This document shows positions 36,601 to 47,190 of a DNA stretch of 64,000 nucleotides, one piece after another. Where the stretch lies: positions 5,153,807 through 5,217,806 of the forward strand of contig NC_085088.1 in NCBI RefSeq assembly GCF_963422355.1, in the 5' to 3' direction. How positions within the stretch are numbered: position 1 is the first letter of the stretch; each line of letters begins with the position of its first letter. The notes under the pieces are model-generated. The model saw only the letters and a list, made by a program, of their open reading frames with translations. It had not been told where the DNA came from and did no database searches. This DNA comes from Corticium candelabrum. Its lineage: Eukaryota > Porifera > Homoscleromorpha > Homosclerophorida > Plakinidae. The translations under genes and the position numbers were made by a program.

Positions 36601-39600
36601 CCATTGTTGCATCTGCTGTTTGAGGGACAGCTGCTACATCCACCTACAAACGCTTGGTAAACGCAAAGTTTATAACCAAATTGAAAATATGTAACCTTGG
36701 CTGCAGTCTTCGCCCATCCAATTCTTGACACAGACACACGTACCGTTGTTGCACTGCCCGTGATTAGAACAGTCATTGGGGCATTTGCCTATACATATCA
36801 CAAAATGGTTTACTTTTCTCAAAATTTTGCATCTCTTCTTGTAACACCTTGCTGAAAAGCCTGTTGTTCAACAAGCGTAACATCTTTTGTAAGACTGAAG
36901 TCAAGTACACAGTTTTCCAATAGAGTCTTGCTCAGATCTTTTGCCCCACATCGTTGTTCAGCTTCCTACAAGATTTATGTCATGATACATGTACCATTGG
37001 CAACACTAAATGCTAGACAGATCTCAGCAGACCTGGCGAACATCGTGGTCCAGCTGAGAAAGGCCATAGACAGGCCTGTGGCTTTGGTCAGTGTACGAGA
37101 AATCCAGTGGGTCGTGGGGATGAAAATTGGAGTGTGTCCATGACCACATTACTTCTCCATTGTTCTTTACTGTTTGATCAACTCTCCCTAAGGAAAAGAA
37201 TTACAATAACAGATATATGATGCGATGTATTATTTAATTTGTTTCCCTATCCATACAGGCGTTGGCAAACTCGTCTGTATCTGTATACACTTTTCCGTCT
37301 GGACCAGTGAAATCATTGATTTCGTCATCGTCCATGAAACCGCATAGTCCTTCCGTTTTTTCAATAAAAGATGCCGTTGGACCAAATTCTGTATTCAAGT
37401 ATTGGCGTTCCAGCATATTGCTATATCGAACCTCAACCGTGTAGGAAGCTCCATTTGTGAACTGAAAGACGTAGGTCGCAATAGAGCCTATCGATCTGTG
37501 TGGCTCAATGTACATTTGGACTTGGCCTGATGCGAGTGTGTGTGCAGCTGGATAGGCATTCCAATCATTACTAAGCAGATTACCAGCAATTCTAGATAGA
37601 CAAACAATGTGATTGTTGCGCCGATTTATGGAGAGTCAACATTATTACCTCACTATAGGAAGCGAGTCTGCACCAGTCGTTGTATTGAGGGTGTAAATAG
37701 TTGTCGATGTGTTGCCAGTTTTGATGGCTACAGCTCCTGTAAACGATGTCGCTTTGTATTTGAAAAATCGTATTTGTACTCCAAAGTCATTTTCCTGGCT
37801 TCTGCAATCCCAAAACTCTCCAATACCAAAATAGTCAAAATCTATTCCTGAAAAACAGAGAAAAGTTTTCGATGTTATGGAATGTTATACATTAATTGCT
37901 GCAAAACATTCCAGTGTATCAGTTAAAATAAAGATAATTACCGATACCATTTCAATAGATTTGGTGTCGATCTAATTGGAATACTTAAGCACTTAAACTA
38001 ACTGATAAAAGTCTTTCAGTCACATCATCCTGAGCAATGTGATAACAGTTATTGTCCTCATTGTACAGTTTGATGTAGATATACAGGTTGGGAAGAAGTC
38101 AGTCGCAATTAAATGTTTCTTTTATGAGCTTTTTACTTGCTGTTTAGGATAGAAACTTATAATAACTATAATAAGTACAATGTATTGTACTCCCTTATTC
38201 GTAAGTAGCAGGAAGGTGTCAATCAATTGATTGCTAACAGAGCTCATCACCCCGGACGATTGTTCATCTGTGACACTTTTCATCGATAGTTGTATAATGT
38301 AGGTGAACATGACACATAGTCTTAGAAGGAGCAGCTTGTTTATTCCTTACAAATGCCGGAGCACAGCATACTGATGCTGACATTAATGATAGTTAAACAA
38401 CATCTGGTTCCTACTGTGCGTACCATCAACGGTTGTAAGATGAGGATCACCGGAACGCCGAACCCTTTCCCTGCGATCACAGCATTGTCCCAGCCATCGA
38501 GGCTGACACGAACATTGAGGCTGTGATTCTCCAAATCTTGTCACGCAAACTCCTCTTCCCGAGCAATCTTGTAGTCCCTCGCCTTGGCATCCACAATCAG
38601 GCTGATCGCAGCATGTTCCTTGCCAGCCCGGAAAACACAAGCAAAACGAATCTTTGCCATTTCCGTCGATGATACCGTGACCGGAACAAACTAAAGATAT
38701 ATACAATATGACAACAAGATGTTGCAATAAAATGTTTAAATTACTAGCGCCGTCTGGACAAGCTGGCACCGTTCCAGAGTTCTGTGTGCATCGACCTCTT
38801 CTGCTGTCTAACCAGTCAGTCCATTTCCAATCATTCTTTGTATTCAGATTGTCTGCCACACAGAGAGCGGCGTCGAAGTCGCATTCGCAGCAAAACTTTT
38901 TGCATTTGCTGCCTTCTTTGCTCAAGAGTATTTCTTGACAAAATCCTTGAGCATTCTCCCAGTAGCTGCATCCCGCTGAATAAACAGTACTGACAGTATT
39001 GTAACAATCGCAGTCTGGCGGTGCCTTGTCGTAGCACGTCGCTCTCGTCTGACAGCAACGGTCCGTGGAATCGACCGGGTCTCTGGGTGAGAGAGACCTG
39101 ACTTGAAGTGATCGTTTGGGTACGCAATAACATCCATAGTTCTCCCATGCATTCGGATTTTGATACGTGGCACATTTAATATGAAATAGAAAGTCGATGG
39201 TGATCTCTTTAAAGTCGGATTCAGCTGGATCAACATTTCAAAATAGAATAAGCTTATAATATAAACTTTGTAGAAATGTGATTATGTACCTGTGTAGGGA
39301 TCTGGGTAGTCATAATCATAATCAGGAATCTCGGCGTCTGCTGCTATTGGAGGTACTCCTCCTGGGCATTTGTCTTCGGATGGTACCACACACGTCTCTG
39401 ACTGACCGTCTTTTGTGCACTGTCCTCCCCGAATGACATTGAAACATTTCTCGAAGTTGGTGCACGCTCTTGTCCATCTGCTACACCACCTCTCTGATCC
39501 GGGAACTTCTAATGAATTTCCACGATCCTGCACAGATTCGTCGTTACAGGTTTCTTTGCAGTCTAAGAAGTAAATTTCGCTTGAAAATGGATTTGCTATA

Positions 39601-41789
39601 TTGTCTAAAGCCATCGTAACACAATGATGGAAGAACCAAGCAGGACATTGTTGATCACTGTCTTCCGGTCCGTTTCCTGTTCCCGACATACATCGCTGTT
39701 GCGTCTCACACCAACCACAACCACTCGTAGATGTGCATGATGAGCAGTACGAGAAATGCGGACAAACGTTGACAGAACACGCAGAGCCAGCCCAACCACT
39801 TGAGAAATAGTAATTTGTTAAATGCAGTACTGATTGACATGATAACCCTTACCTTGCACATTGGCACAGGTTTGGTGCTATGCACGTGCCGTGTCCTGAA
39901 CAATCGTTTTTCAGAGTACAAACTGGTTTTAAGCATTGTGATCCAGCCCATCCCGCAAGGCACACACAAGGTCCATCGCTTCGACAGATTCCGTTAGGTG
40001 AACAATCGCAATCTTTATTCGACAGCTCGCACGTGCGTAAGTCGGGTTGAATAACGAACCCATCGTTGCATGCGCATTGGAATGATCCAACGGTGTTGAT
40101 GCAAATATGTTGACAAGGAGATGGTACCTCTTCAATGCATTCATCAACATCTAAAAGAGATGATGGCATATTGTTAATTATACACTCTTTGGAAGATAAT
40201 TGCAACCTTGAGTGATTGTAGCTTCAATGACGCACTCTCCCTGAAGTTGTAAACCACCAGGATAGCCGTATGAGTCATACGACGCGTACCCGTAAGCAGT
40301 GAGACCGAATTTGGCTCTCCGTATGTGGTGAAGTCGATGGCTTCCTATAAATACAGGAATGGAAGTACCCACTAGGCTTGTTCCAGGAATTGAGTGCCAG
40401 GTAGTGTCTGATGGCAATGGCTGGTCATCTAACCGCAATCCGGATGTTTCAGCCTTTTCTATTATTAGATTTAGGTAGTTAGTAAATGCAACCGGGGAGG
40501 CAGGAGGTGTGCTGATTATATATCGGTGGCGATACTGCTGAATGGGTGGAATCATTGCCATGAATGGATCGGACGTCACACCGTCGACACTCGTTCCTTT
40601 ACAAAACTGTACTAATAATATTGGTTCGTCAGTCTCTATAGACGAAAAATTATTGCTGGGGATATCGATTTCATAGAACTGACCCGAACTGAGCGTCGTC
40701 TTGACGATGCCATTCACTTTAACACTCGTTCCATCTCTAGCTGCCACCAAACGAAAGAGATCACCACCTGTGCGAAGTGCTAAAGGAGCTGTAGCAAATT
40801 TAGTTCCTAAAGTTGTCACAGGTGGAATTTGCTCTGCCAGATGATCGCAAGCACTGAATCCTAGAGGTACATTAGCGCACACATGTCCTCCAAAGACAGA
40901 CACGGGTTGGTCGGTATAGATTAGCGTGCCAGTCAAGTCAGTGCCAGTTAGCTGCAATGTCTGCAACTTCTTTAGTGTATAAGAAGCTTTTTCTCCTTGG
41001 ACATAATTTGTCGTTCCGTCAGATGCATCCGAAGATAATTGAATCGTTAATTCTGTGTTATCGCGAATGGCTACAATGGCAAGAATGCTTGATTGGCTCG
41101 CCACTATCGTGTACGAGGCAATTACGTATTCGTGTCCTTGAACTGATGTTGGAAGTGCAAGAAAAGCATCAGTAGTATACAAAATTTGATTTAAGCCATA
41201 GACTGTCATGTCTTCTGTGCTGGTGACTAGGATCCCTTTTTCTTCGATTCCAGACGTTAGCGCAATTTCAGACGCAAGTGATACGGATTTTAGCTCATTT
41301 GCTTGAAGAGCACCCGTTATCATTTCCCCATGCCCCGGAACTTCAACTTTGTATGTCAATGCTTTTGACGAGGTGAGGAAAAGAACAAGTGTTGGGCTTC
41401 CTCCCCTGTAGTTTAGCATAAATGCAAGCACAAATTCTCTTCCAGAATTACTGTTTTGCACACCTGCCGCGAAACAGAACTAGTAACGAATGTGCAACTC
41501 ACTTGGTTATGATTTACGTTTCCTTACAGCAATTTTCGTCTGATTTGTCGGTACAGTCTTCATTACCATCACATCGTTTTTCTGATGAAATGCACTGGCC
41601 ATTTGTGCAGATAAATTGATCAGATGAACATGATTGCTGTGAAATGGCTAGTAAAATAAATAAAAATAGAACAATAAAAACCGTCGAATAGCTATTGCGA
41701 ATCTTCAACTGCATCCTACTTATTGGCAGTGATAGCAGGTATACCAAAACACTTGCCCAGGTAATGTTAAACGTTACGGGACGACTCAT
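33633..41789 (-). CDS. Secreted mosaic protein: LDLa / IgGFc-binding / EGF / PSI / sPLA2-like / vWD / EGF / TSP1 (copy C)
   Basis: The exons in transcript order are 41789-41720, 41647-41528, 41463-40207, 40150-39853, 39798-39290, 39224-38745 (shifted acceptor), 38690-38424, 37847-37649, 37591-37257, 37187-37033, 36965-36848, 36788-36696, 36643-36554, 36160-36079, 35980-35826, 35769-35365, 35306-35109 (shifted acceptor), 35035-34913, 34526-34389, 34318-34199 and 34123-33633. Domain order is as in copy A. The signal peptide is [18 protein letters not shown] then LSLPI. The sPLA2-like domain again lacks His-Asp (Arg-Ala at 39040-39045). Two acceptor sites that read TAG in copy A read TTG here (exon 6 at 39231, exon 17 at 35322). 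In both, the next AG keeps the frame, losing two and five codons. An EGF cysteine in exon 17 is Arg. With these acceptors the product is about 1900 aa. It may be functional or in early decay. Confidence 0.72.
38934..39224 (-). other. Embedded secretory PLA2-like domain without catalytic His-Asp (copy C)
   Basis: The paralogous domain reads [17 protein letters not shown] and [15 protein letters not shown]. The His-Asp positions are Arg-Ala here and Arg-Thr in copy A, so the loss predates the duplication while the second position has since diverged. Confidence 0.78.
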
Positions 41790-42245
41790 CTGTAGTCGGA
41801 TCTAAAATCCTGACCAAGAAGCAGTGGCTATAGATCGTTTAGTGACTGTGGGCTAACTCAACAAGTGTTGCATATCGTCTAGCGGAAGCATTTCCGTGTC
41901 CAACCAATTAACACCGCCACCACAGCATCAGTATGTTTATGACGCCGTTTAGCTGAGAGTGGCAGTTGAGCCTATTAGCTTAATTAAGTTAATTAAATTC
42001 AGTACAGCCAATAAGCCACATCTCCTGACACCACAGCAGTGCGACTGATGCGAAATTCGTTGCTGTACGCAGTAGCGTATTGTAGGATTTGTTGGTTGGA
42101 ATTTATAAAACCTGAGAGGTAGGAATGTCCTGTATGAGGAATAAACTGTAGATAAGGCAAACGTTTGTTATACCCTGGATAAGCAGTTACAATAGCAGTG
42201 GCGCGACGTAACTAGTGATGAGGCAACCGAGACAACTGCCAAGGT
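41790..42245. promoter_or_regulatory. 5' flank of copy C, homologous to that of copy A
   Basis: About 330 bases upstream of the start resemble 23340-23700 (shared CGGAAGCAT, CAACCAATTAACACC and CACAGCATCA), so the duplicated unit included the promoter region. I see no defined core element. Confidence 0.45.
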
Positions 42246-42249
42246 TAGA

Positions 42250-42311
42250 AAGTGGGCGTAGCAGCTGAAAAACTGGGCGTAGCAGCTGAAAAACTGGGCG
42301 TAGCAGTCAAA
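42250..42311. repeat. 21-base tandem repeat, three units
   Basis: The unit is ACTGGGCGTAGCAGCTGAAAA, or a close variant, repeated three times. Confidence 0.85.
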
Positions 42312-42376
42312 AATTGGGAGGCAGAAGAAAGACTGTGCGACGTATATCTACTTATGTAAAGGAGTATATAAAGGAG

Positions 42377-42379
<3 letters not shown>

Positions 42380-42407
<28 letters not shown>
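42380..42407. repeat. (GT)n microsatellite running into the gap
   Basis: At least 13 GT units end at the first N. The repeat probably caused the assembly break. Confidence 0.95.
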
Positions 42408-42607
42408 NNNNNNNNNNNNNNNNNNNNNNNNNNNNNNNNNNNNNNNNNNNNNNNNNNNNNNNNNNNNNNNNNNNNNNNNNNNNNNNNNNNNNNNNNNNNN
42501 NNNNNNNNNNNNNNNNNNNNNNNNNNNNNNNNNNNNNNNNNNNNNNNNNNNNNNNNNNNNNNNNNNNNNNNNNNNNNNNNNNNNNNNNNNNNNNNNNNNN
42601 NNNNNNN
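42408..42607. other. Assembly gap of exactly 200 N
   Basis: 200 consecutive Ns, a round number, so the true gap size is not known. Frames reported through it are meaningless. Confidence 0.99.
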
Positions 42608-44199
42608 GTAACTGCAACGCAAAAATCAGAAATTCTTTTTGGTTGGAAGTCAATAGTTCTAGTTGCATACATGACAGGAAAAATAGTTTTAGATTTAACT
42701 TAAGTCTTCGCTGAGATATAGAACGTCAAAGTTGCTTCCTGTTCTTCAAGTTCCGGTAACACGACACAGAGGGGAGACGGTGAGCGTCTGTATAGTCATC
42801 GGTCTGTTAAAATGACTACATCTTTATATCCAAGGCAACGGTGCTAGGGTAGAGGGGAAGGCAGAAATAGTTATTTTTCTGAAGAGCCCTCTGGAGATTT
42901 TAACGTGATGGCAACGTTCCGTCATCGCATGCATGAATCGCAGAATGAAGAAGATCTGCTGGGAGACATTCTAGTGACTAGACCTTAAAGGTTCGAGTTC
43001 AGCGACAGTGTCTCTGAAGCTTGGAGATTGCCTGCTGCCTTGGAAGCGGACGAGGAAGAGGACAGGCTACCGGATAGCCTGTCACCATTGCAAGTAGAAG
43101 TAGGAGTAGCAAACGTAATCGATGCACATCCGGGTAAGTAAATAACCATCACAGCTGCAGCTGCGGGCGTTGTGAGATGATGGATACAAACTCGTGTAGA
43201 GTGCGTGTGGTCAGTGGGTCTTTCCGCCATTTTAAATTTCAAATTTCAAATTCTTGAATTTTAATTTTTACAGTTTAATTTCTTAATATTTAGTATTTAA
43301 ATTATTAATTTTTTTATTTTTTTATTTAACGTTTCCATTTTTAAAACTTTGCATTACATTTTCAAATTTTAATCTTTTAAAAATCAAAATTTAAAATTTT
43401 ATTATTCAAATTTATAAATTTTTAGGTGCAGTATATTAGAAATTGCTTTGCCGACGAGAAAGCGGACGTAGATGCATATATATGAACTGATCGCCGGATT
43501 TGAACCAATAGAAATTGAACGCGCATCCGTTCTCTCAAATAATTTGAGTGCATCAGATAAAGAAAATTGAAAGAGCGAGTGCGTGTACGCGGTAAGGAGT
43601 CGATTGGACGGAGTAGGGTGCATTCCAACGCGTGCTGATACGTTGCTTCAATTAAACTAGGCGCGGTTTCTGCTAATCACATCAGCACGTTTCTGTTTTC
43701 TTCTGCGCTGAGTTTCTGCACCTGTAACCCGCTTCAGACAGTTAACTCGAAGTGCTATTGTAGCTGAAGGTGTGTGTATGCATGGTCGCGTCGTGAAGAT
43801 CTACATGCATGAACTCGATCTACTGTCGAATACTAGCGACAGTAGTGACACAGTGTACTTGTGAGCTCATGCAAAACTCTATCTTTGCTGTGAGAAAGAG
43901 AACAAAATGAGATGAAGTTCGTTCGTATGTTGAATTCACGTTGACACAAGGTTAGACTTCACTGTACAGTATACTGTAATGCATACCACTCAGACTGCAC
44001 TGCATTCACTAGACGGGAGCCCTCTAGAGTCATCAAGAGTCTGACTACTCCTAGCCATTTGCAGTACTTTCAGTTCTGCACGAGAGTCTTCCTTACCCTC
44101 CCGCTTCTGAAATGTGCCTCTCCTTTTCTCTTGCGAAGGTTCAAGAGTGCTGAGATTTTGAATCGAAGTGTGGATGCAGGCAGATGGAAAATGGTGGCC

Positions 44200-44480
44200 T
44201 CAACTTCTCTCTTCTAGAACCCAGACCAAGCTCTTGAATAGACCTGGCTGTCCGTATCTCGAATCAATCAGGCTAAAAGTGGCTATACAGACTCCCGTCA
44301 ACTGAGTAGGACGCGTCGTACTCAGTAGTAGTCGCCCGGACGACACAAGAGTCTCTGCAATTGTCCTCCCTATTTGCGATTCCCACTCTTTCCTAGCTTG
44401 GAGATCTTCGGAAATCGAAACAAGCTTGAGTATGACTTGCGCGAATTGGTGCATCCTGCAGCCACGCAACACCGAACCAT
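44200..44480 (-). pseudogene. THAP zinc-finger domain remnant
   Basis: From an ATG at 44480 the frame reads MVRCCVAAGCTNSRKSYSSL then FRFPK. This is the N-terminal half of a THAP (C2CH) DNA-binding domain. After a frameshift near 44405-44410 the next frame gives QARKEWESQIGRT and GVCIATFSLIDS, where the family has 'W...i.R' and 'C..HF'. The zinc-ligand His appears lost. It is probably the start of a THAP transposase. Confidence 0.6.
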
Positions 44481-44660
44481 TCTTTCGCCACTGATCAGGG
44501 GCGTCGCGTAAAAGAGGCTAGAGGGGGCTGAAGCCCCACCACTTTTCGAGGGACTTTTCAAAAATTTTGATATCAAAGACCGCAGCCGAAGTCTCAGCAG
44601 CGAGTCAGCCCCACCACTTTTTGCACCCACGCGACGCAGCTGCACTGATTCCTTTGTTTA

Positions 44661-44805
44661 CAATACACGCTAGCGTGGAGTCCCCCTCTGCGACGTGTAT
44701 AATACACCACGCCCATTATAACGCGTTACCTACGCTACAATACACGCTAGCGTGAAGTCTCCCTCTGCGATGTGTATAGTACACCACGCCCGTTATAACG
44801 TGCAC
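44661..44805. repeat. 77-base tandem duplication
   Basis: Two units starting CAATACACGCTAGCGTG, at 44661 and 44738, each containing CTCTGCGA and ACACCACGCCC. Confidence 0.8.
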
Positions 44806-45177
44806 CTGAAGAACCGGAAGCAACTTTGACCTTCTATATCTCAGCGAAGACTTTACTTAAAAATCTAAAACCATTTTTTCTGTTACATATCCAACTAAAC
44901 TATCAATTTCCAACATAAAGAATTTTTGATTTTTGCGTTGCACTTCAAAAATGCATGTGAACGAGATATACTTCATGATAAATTGTCAGAACGGGATACT
45001 CATGCAACAACATAGTTGGTATACAACGTTAATAACTCTATGAGAATTCTGTCTGTCCGTGGCTGCTAATTCTGTGAATGAGATATACTTCATGAATGCA
45101 TGATAAATTAATTAACTAACAACTAATAATCTAATTGCTCGAGCAACGGACCAGCGAGCTAGTATCTATACAAGGAT

Positions 45178-45498
45178 AAAACACTTTGAAAAATGAGGAA
45201 GATGAATAGGGTTGCCATACGAAAAAGAATAGAAACAGACCATGTAGGGTGTGCTGTGACATCTTTAGCGAATTCACTCATACAGACAGAGCAATACATC
45301 ATATTTACATTACACCATTTTCTAAACACTGTGTTTCATACCATACAAAATGATGCAATGTATAGGGATGATGTTGCTTAGTCTGCATTTATATTTATGA
45401 ATTAATTCATAAAAGATGGCACAGCACACCCTCTAGTCTTGTTTCTATTCTTTTTCCTACGGCAACCCTACATTTCTCATTTTTGAAATGTTTTAGCA
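45178..45498. mobile_element. MITE-like element with long inverted ends
   Basis: The first and last 90 bases or so are inverted copies (for example AGGGTTGCC followed by GAAAAAGAATAGAAACA, then AGGGTGTGCTGTG). The centre is unrelated. The total is about 320 bases with no coding potential. Confidence 0.75.
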
Positions 45499-45678
45499 CT
45501 TGTTTACATTTTTTGAAATTCTGTAAGAAAGTAAGAAATGTAGTGGAAGCACGGGAGAGTTGACCTCAGATCAATATACTTATAACAAGAGCAACCACAT
45601 TGGTAATGTACATAATATAGTCATGTATTCAGAAAACAGCCGGATTCAAACATATTCATTTCTGACTGTAGTTTACGT

Positions 45679-45772
45679 TAGCCTCGGCCTCCCAGACCCG
45701 TGTAGCGCCGATACAAAATCGTCCTCCGACGATTTTGTATCGGCGCTACACGGGTCTGGGAGGTCGAGGCTA
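45679..45772. repeat. Near-perfect 45-base palindrome with a four-base loop
   Basis: The arms 45679-45723 and 45728-45772 pair at 44 of 45 positions around the loop CTCC. Each arm contains CAGACCCGTGTAGCGCCGAT. It is a foldback transposon end, a hairpin-forming insertion or an assembly foldback. Confidence 0.9.
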
Positions 45773-46299
45773 AATTTAGGTACAGCGGTGTGTACGCGAG
45801 CAGATGCATGAACGAGACATTGAAGGTAGAAATCGAGACACTCGGCGCTCGGTGCAGGAATCGTGTACGTTGTATTCGGTGCAAATGGAATCAAAATCTA
45901 CAGAGGAACGCTAGCGCTGACAGAACGGCTTCAATCGGTAAGAAATCTCCGATCACTGCAAGCGTTGCGGAGAGCGCGACGACACGTAACAGTCTGATGT
46001 GGGCGTGTGTTCGAAACTCTCTCTAGAGATTGTTTTATAGGATAGTCTTTCACTTTCGAAAGGCGTTGCCTGTGTTGTATGGAAATTTAGAGAATATCCT
46101 GCTGCGTTTTCACTACGTGTTGAATTTGCGGGGGCGCGGACTAACGCGCCAGACAGTCGGCGAAGCGACATATAGAGCGTACTTGACGGTACACAGTCCC
46201 CTAGTTGCATCACTGTTGAGTGGAGCAGAAATTACGTTCCGAACCGGTCTCTTTCTGTCGACAATCAGTGCTTCAACCAGTTCACAGTGATTGTGTACA

Positions 46300-47190
46300 A
46301 TGAATATCATCTCTTCACTCTCAGTCGCTACGCTGTTTGTCTTCATAGTTCCCTCTGCTAAGGCTGTCTGCCCTCGAGCGAGTGGACTGCCAACGGCAAG
46401 AACAAAAATCGAATATCCAGGTTTGATGTTCACTCCGTCAACAGGAAAACTGGAAGTCGCGCAGCTCAATAACGAAACCCTGGCTGGAAAGTTCACCTCT
46501 AACACCGACGTCATCATCAATTTCAAATCGACCAGCCACGGACTGCTCCACTTCTGGGGCACAAACGGTTCTACAATTTACAAAGTCGATAATACACCTG
46601 AAAATTACCTCATCCAGATAGGAGAGCATCGGTTTGTCAGCAGAGCCAACACACCAGCCAGCAATAAACAAGAAAACAGAAACAAACTAAACAACGACAG
46701 AAGCCAACAGGACGCCGATGAGATGAAACTGAGCAGAGCTTTCAAAGAACTGCTAGACGATCCCGTGGCACGCCTACTTCGCAAGGTATCTCGAGCCTTG
46801 GGTGATGCGGGCGTCTTCGGTCACACATCTCCCAGCTCTTTACCTCTCCACGCAACTACTCTCTTCATATCTCGCCGGCTATCAATCGACGATTTGGACG
46901 GAATAGATCGAGACTGCGAGCTACAACAAGAGAATCGCAAACGTCCAAGACGAAAGGCTGATAGCTGTTCGTTGGAAAACGACCCAAACCATGACAACTG
47001 TTTGGGAATGTGCGGTAGACTTTGCTCGTGCTGGAGTGTGGTGTGTGGTGACTGCTGTTACCACCAGGGATGCTACGAGCATGACCTGTGCTGCAAAGCT
47101 AAATTTGTCAGTACAAGCTGCTTAGTTAAGCCTGTCGTGAACTTCAGCTGCAGTTCTTATGGCGACTATCCCAAATGTCTTGATAATTGA
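46300..47190 (+). CDS. Secreted Cys-rich protein with PLA2-superfamily-like C-terminus
   Basis: An intronless frame of 296 codons. The ATG at 46300 begins a clean signal peptide (MNIISSLSVATLFVFIVPSAKA, cleavage before VCPRA). The middle (about residues 23-210) is soluble, basic in places and unrecognised; an RKRPRRK cluster near residue 210 could be a proprotein cleavage site. The C-terminal 80 residues are Cys-rich: NCLGMCGRLCSCWSVVCGDC then CYHQGCYEHDLCCK. The His-Asp flanked by cysteines (GCYEHDLCC) resembles the phospholipase A2 superfamily active-site helix, but spacing differs from classical secretory PLA2, so activity is uncertain. It could instead be an unrelated disulfide domain. 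The frame, signal peptide and Cys pattern make it a real gene. Confidence 0.7.
   Translation: MNIISSLSVATLFVFIVPSAKAVCPRASGLPTARTKIEYPGLMFTPSTGKLEVAQLNNETLAGKFTSNTDVIINFKSTSHGLLHFWGTNGSTIYKVDNTPENYLIQIGEHRFVSRANTPASNKQENRNKLNNDRSQQDADEMKLSRAFKELLDDPVARLLRKVSRALGDAGVFGHTSPSSLPLHATTLFISRRLSIDDLDGIDRDCELQQENRKRPRRKADSCSLENDPNHDNCLGMCGRLCSCWSVVCGDCCYHQGCYEHDLCCKAKFVSTSCLVKPVVNFSCSSYGDYPKCLDN

Larger units (their letters stand above)
42606..44950. mobile_element. Decayed element with about 140-base inverted ends and a THAP relic
   Basis: The sequence after the gap (42608-42745) and 44805-44950 are inverted copies. Shared words include GCAACGCAAAAATCA, GTCTTCGCTGAGATATAGAA and CAAAGTTGCTTCC. Between them lie AT-rich filler (43210-43430), unknown sequence and a THAP domain remnant. 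The left end may extend into the gap. P-element-like or other THAP transposons are candidates; no catalytic core is visible. Confidence 0.55.

Noticed and set aside
42245-42714. Six-frame ORFs spanning the N run
   Set aside because: They exist only because Ns were translated as X; no coding evidence.
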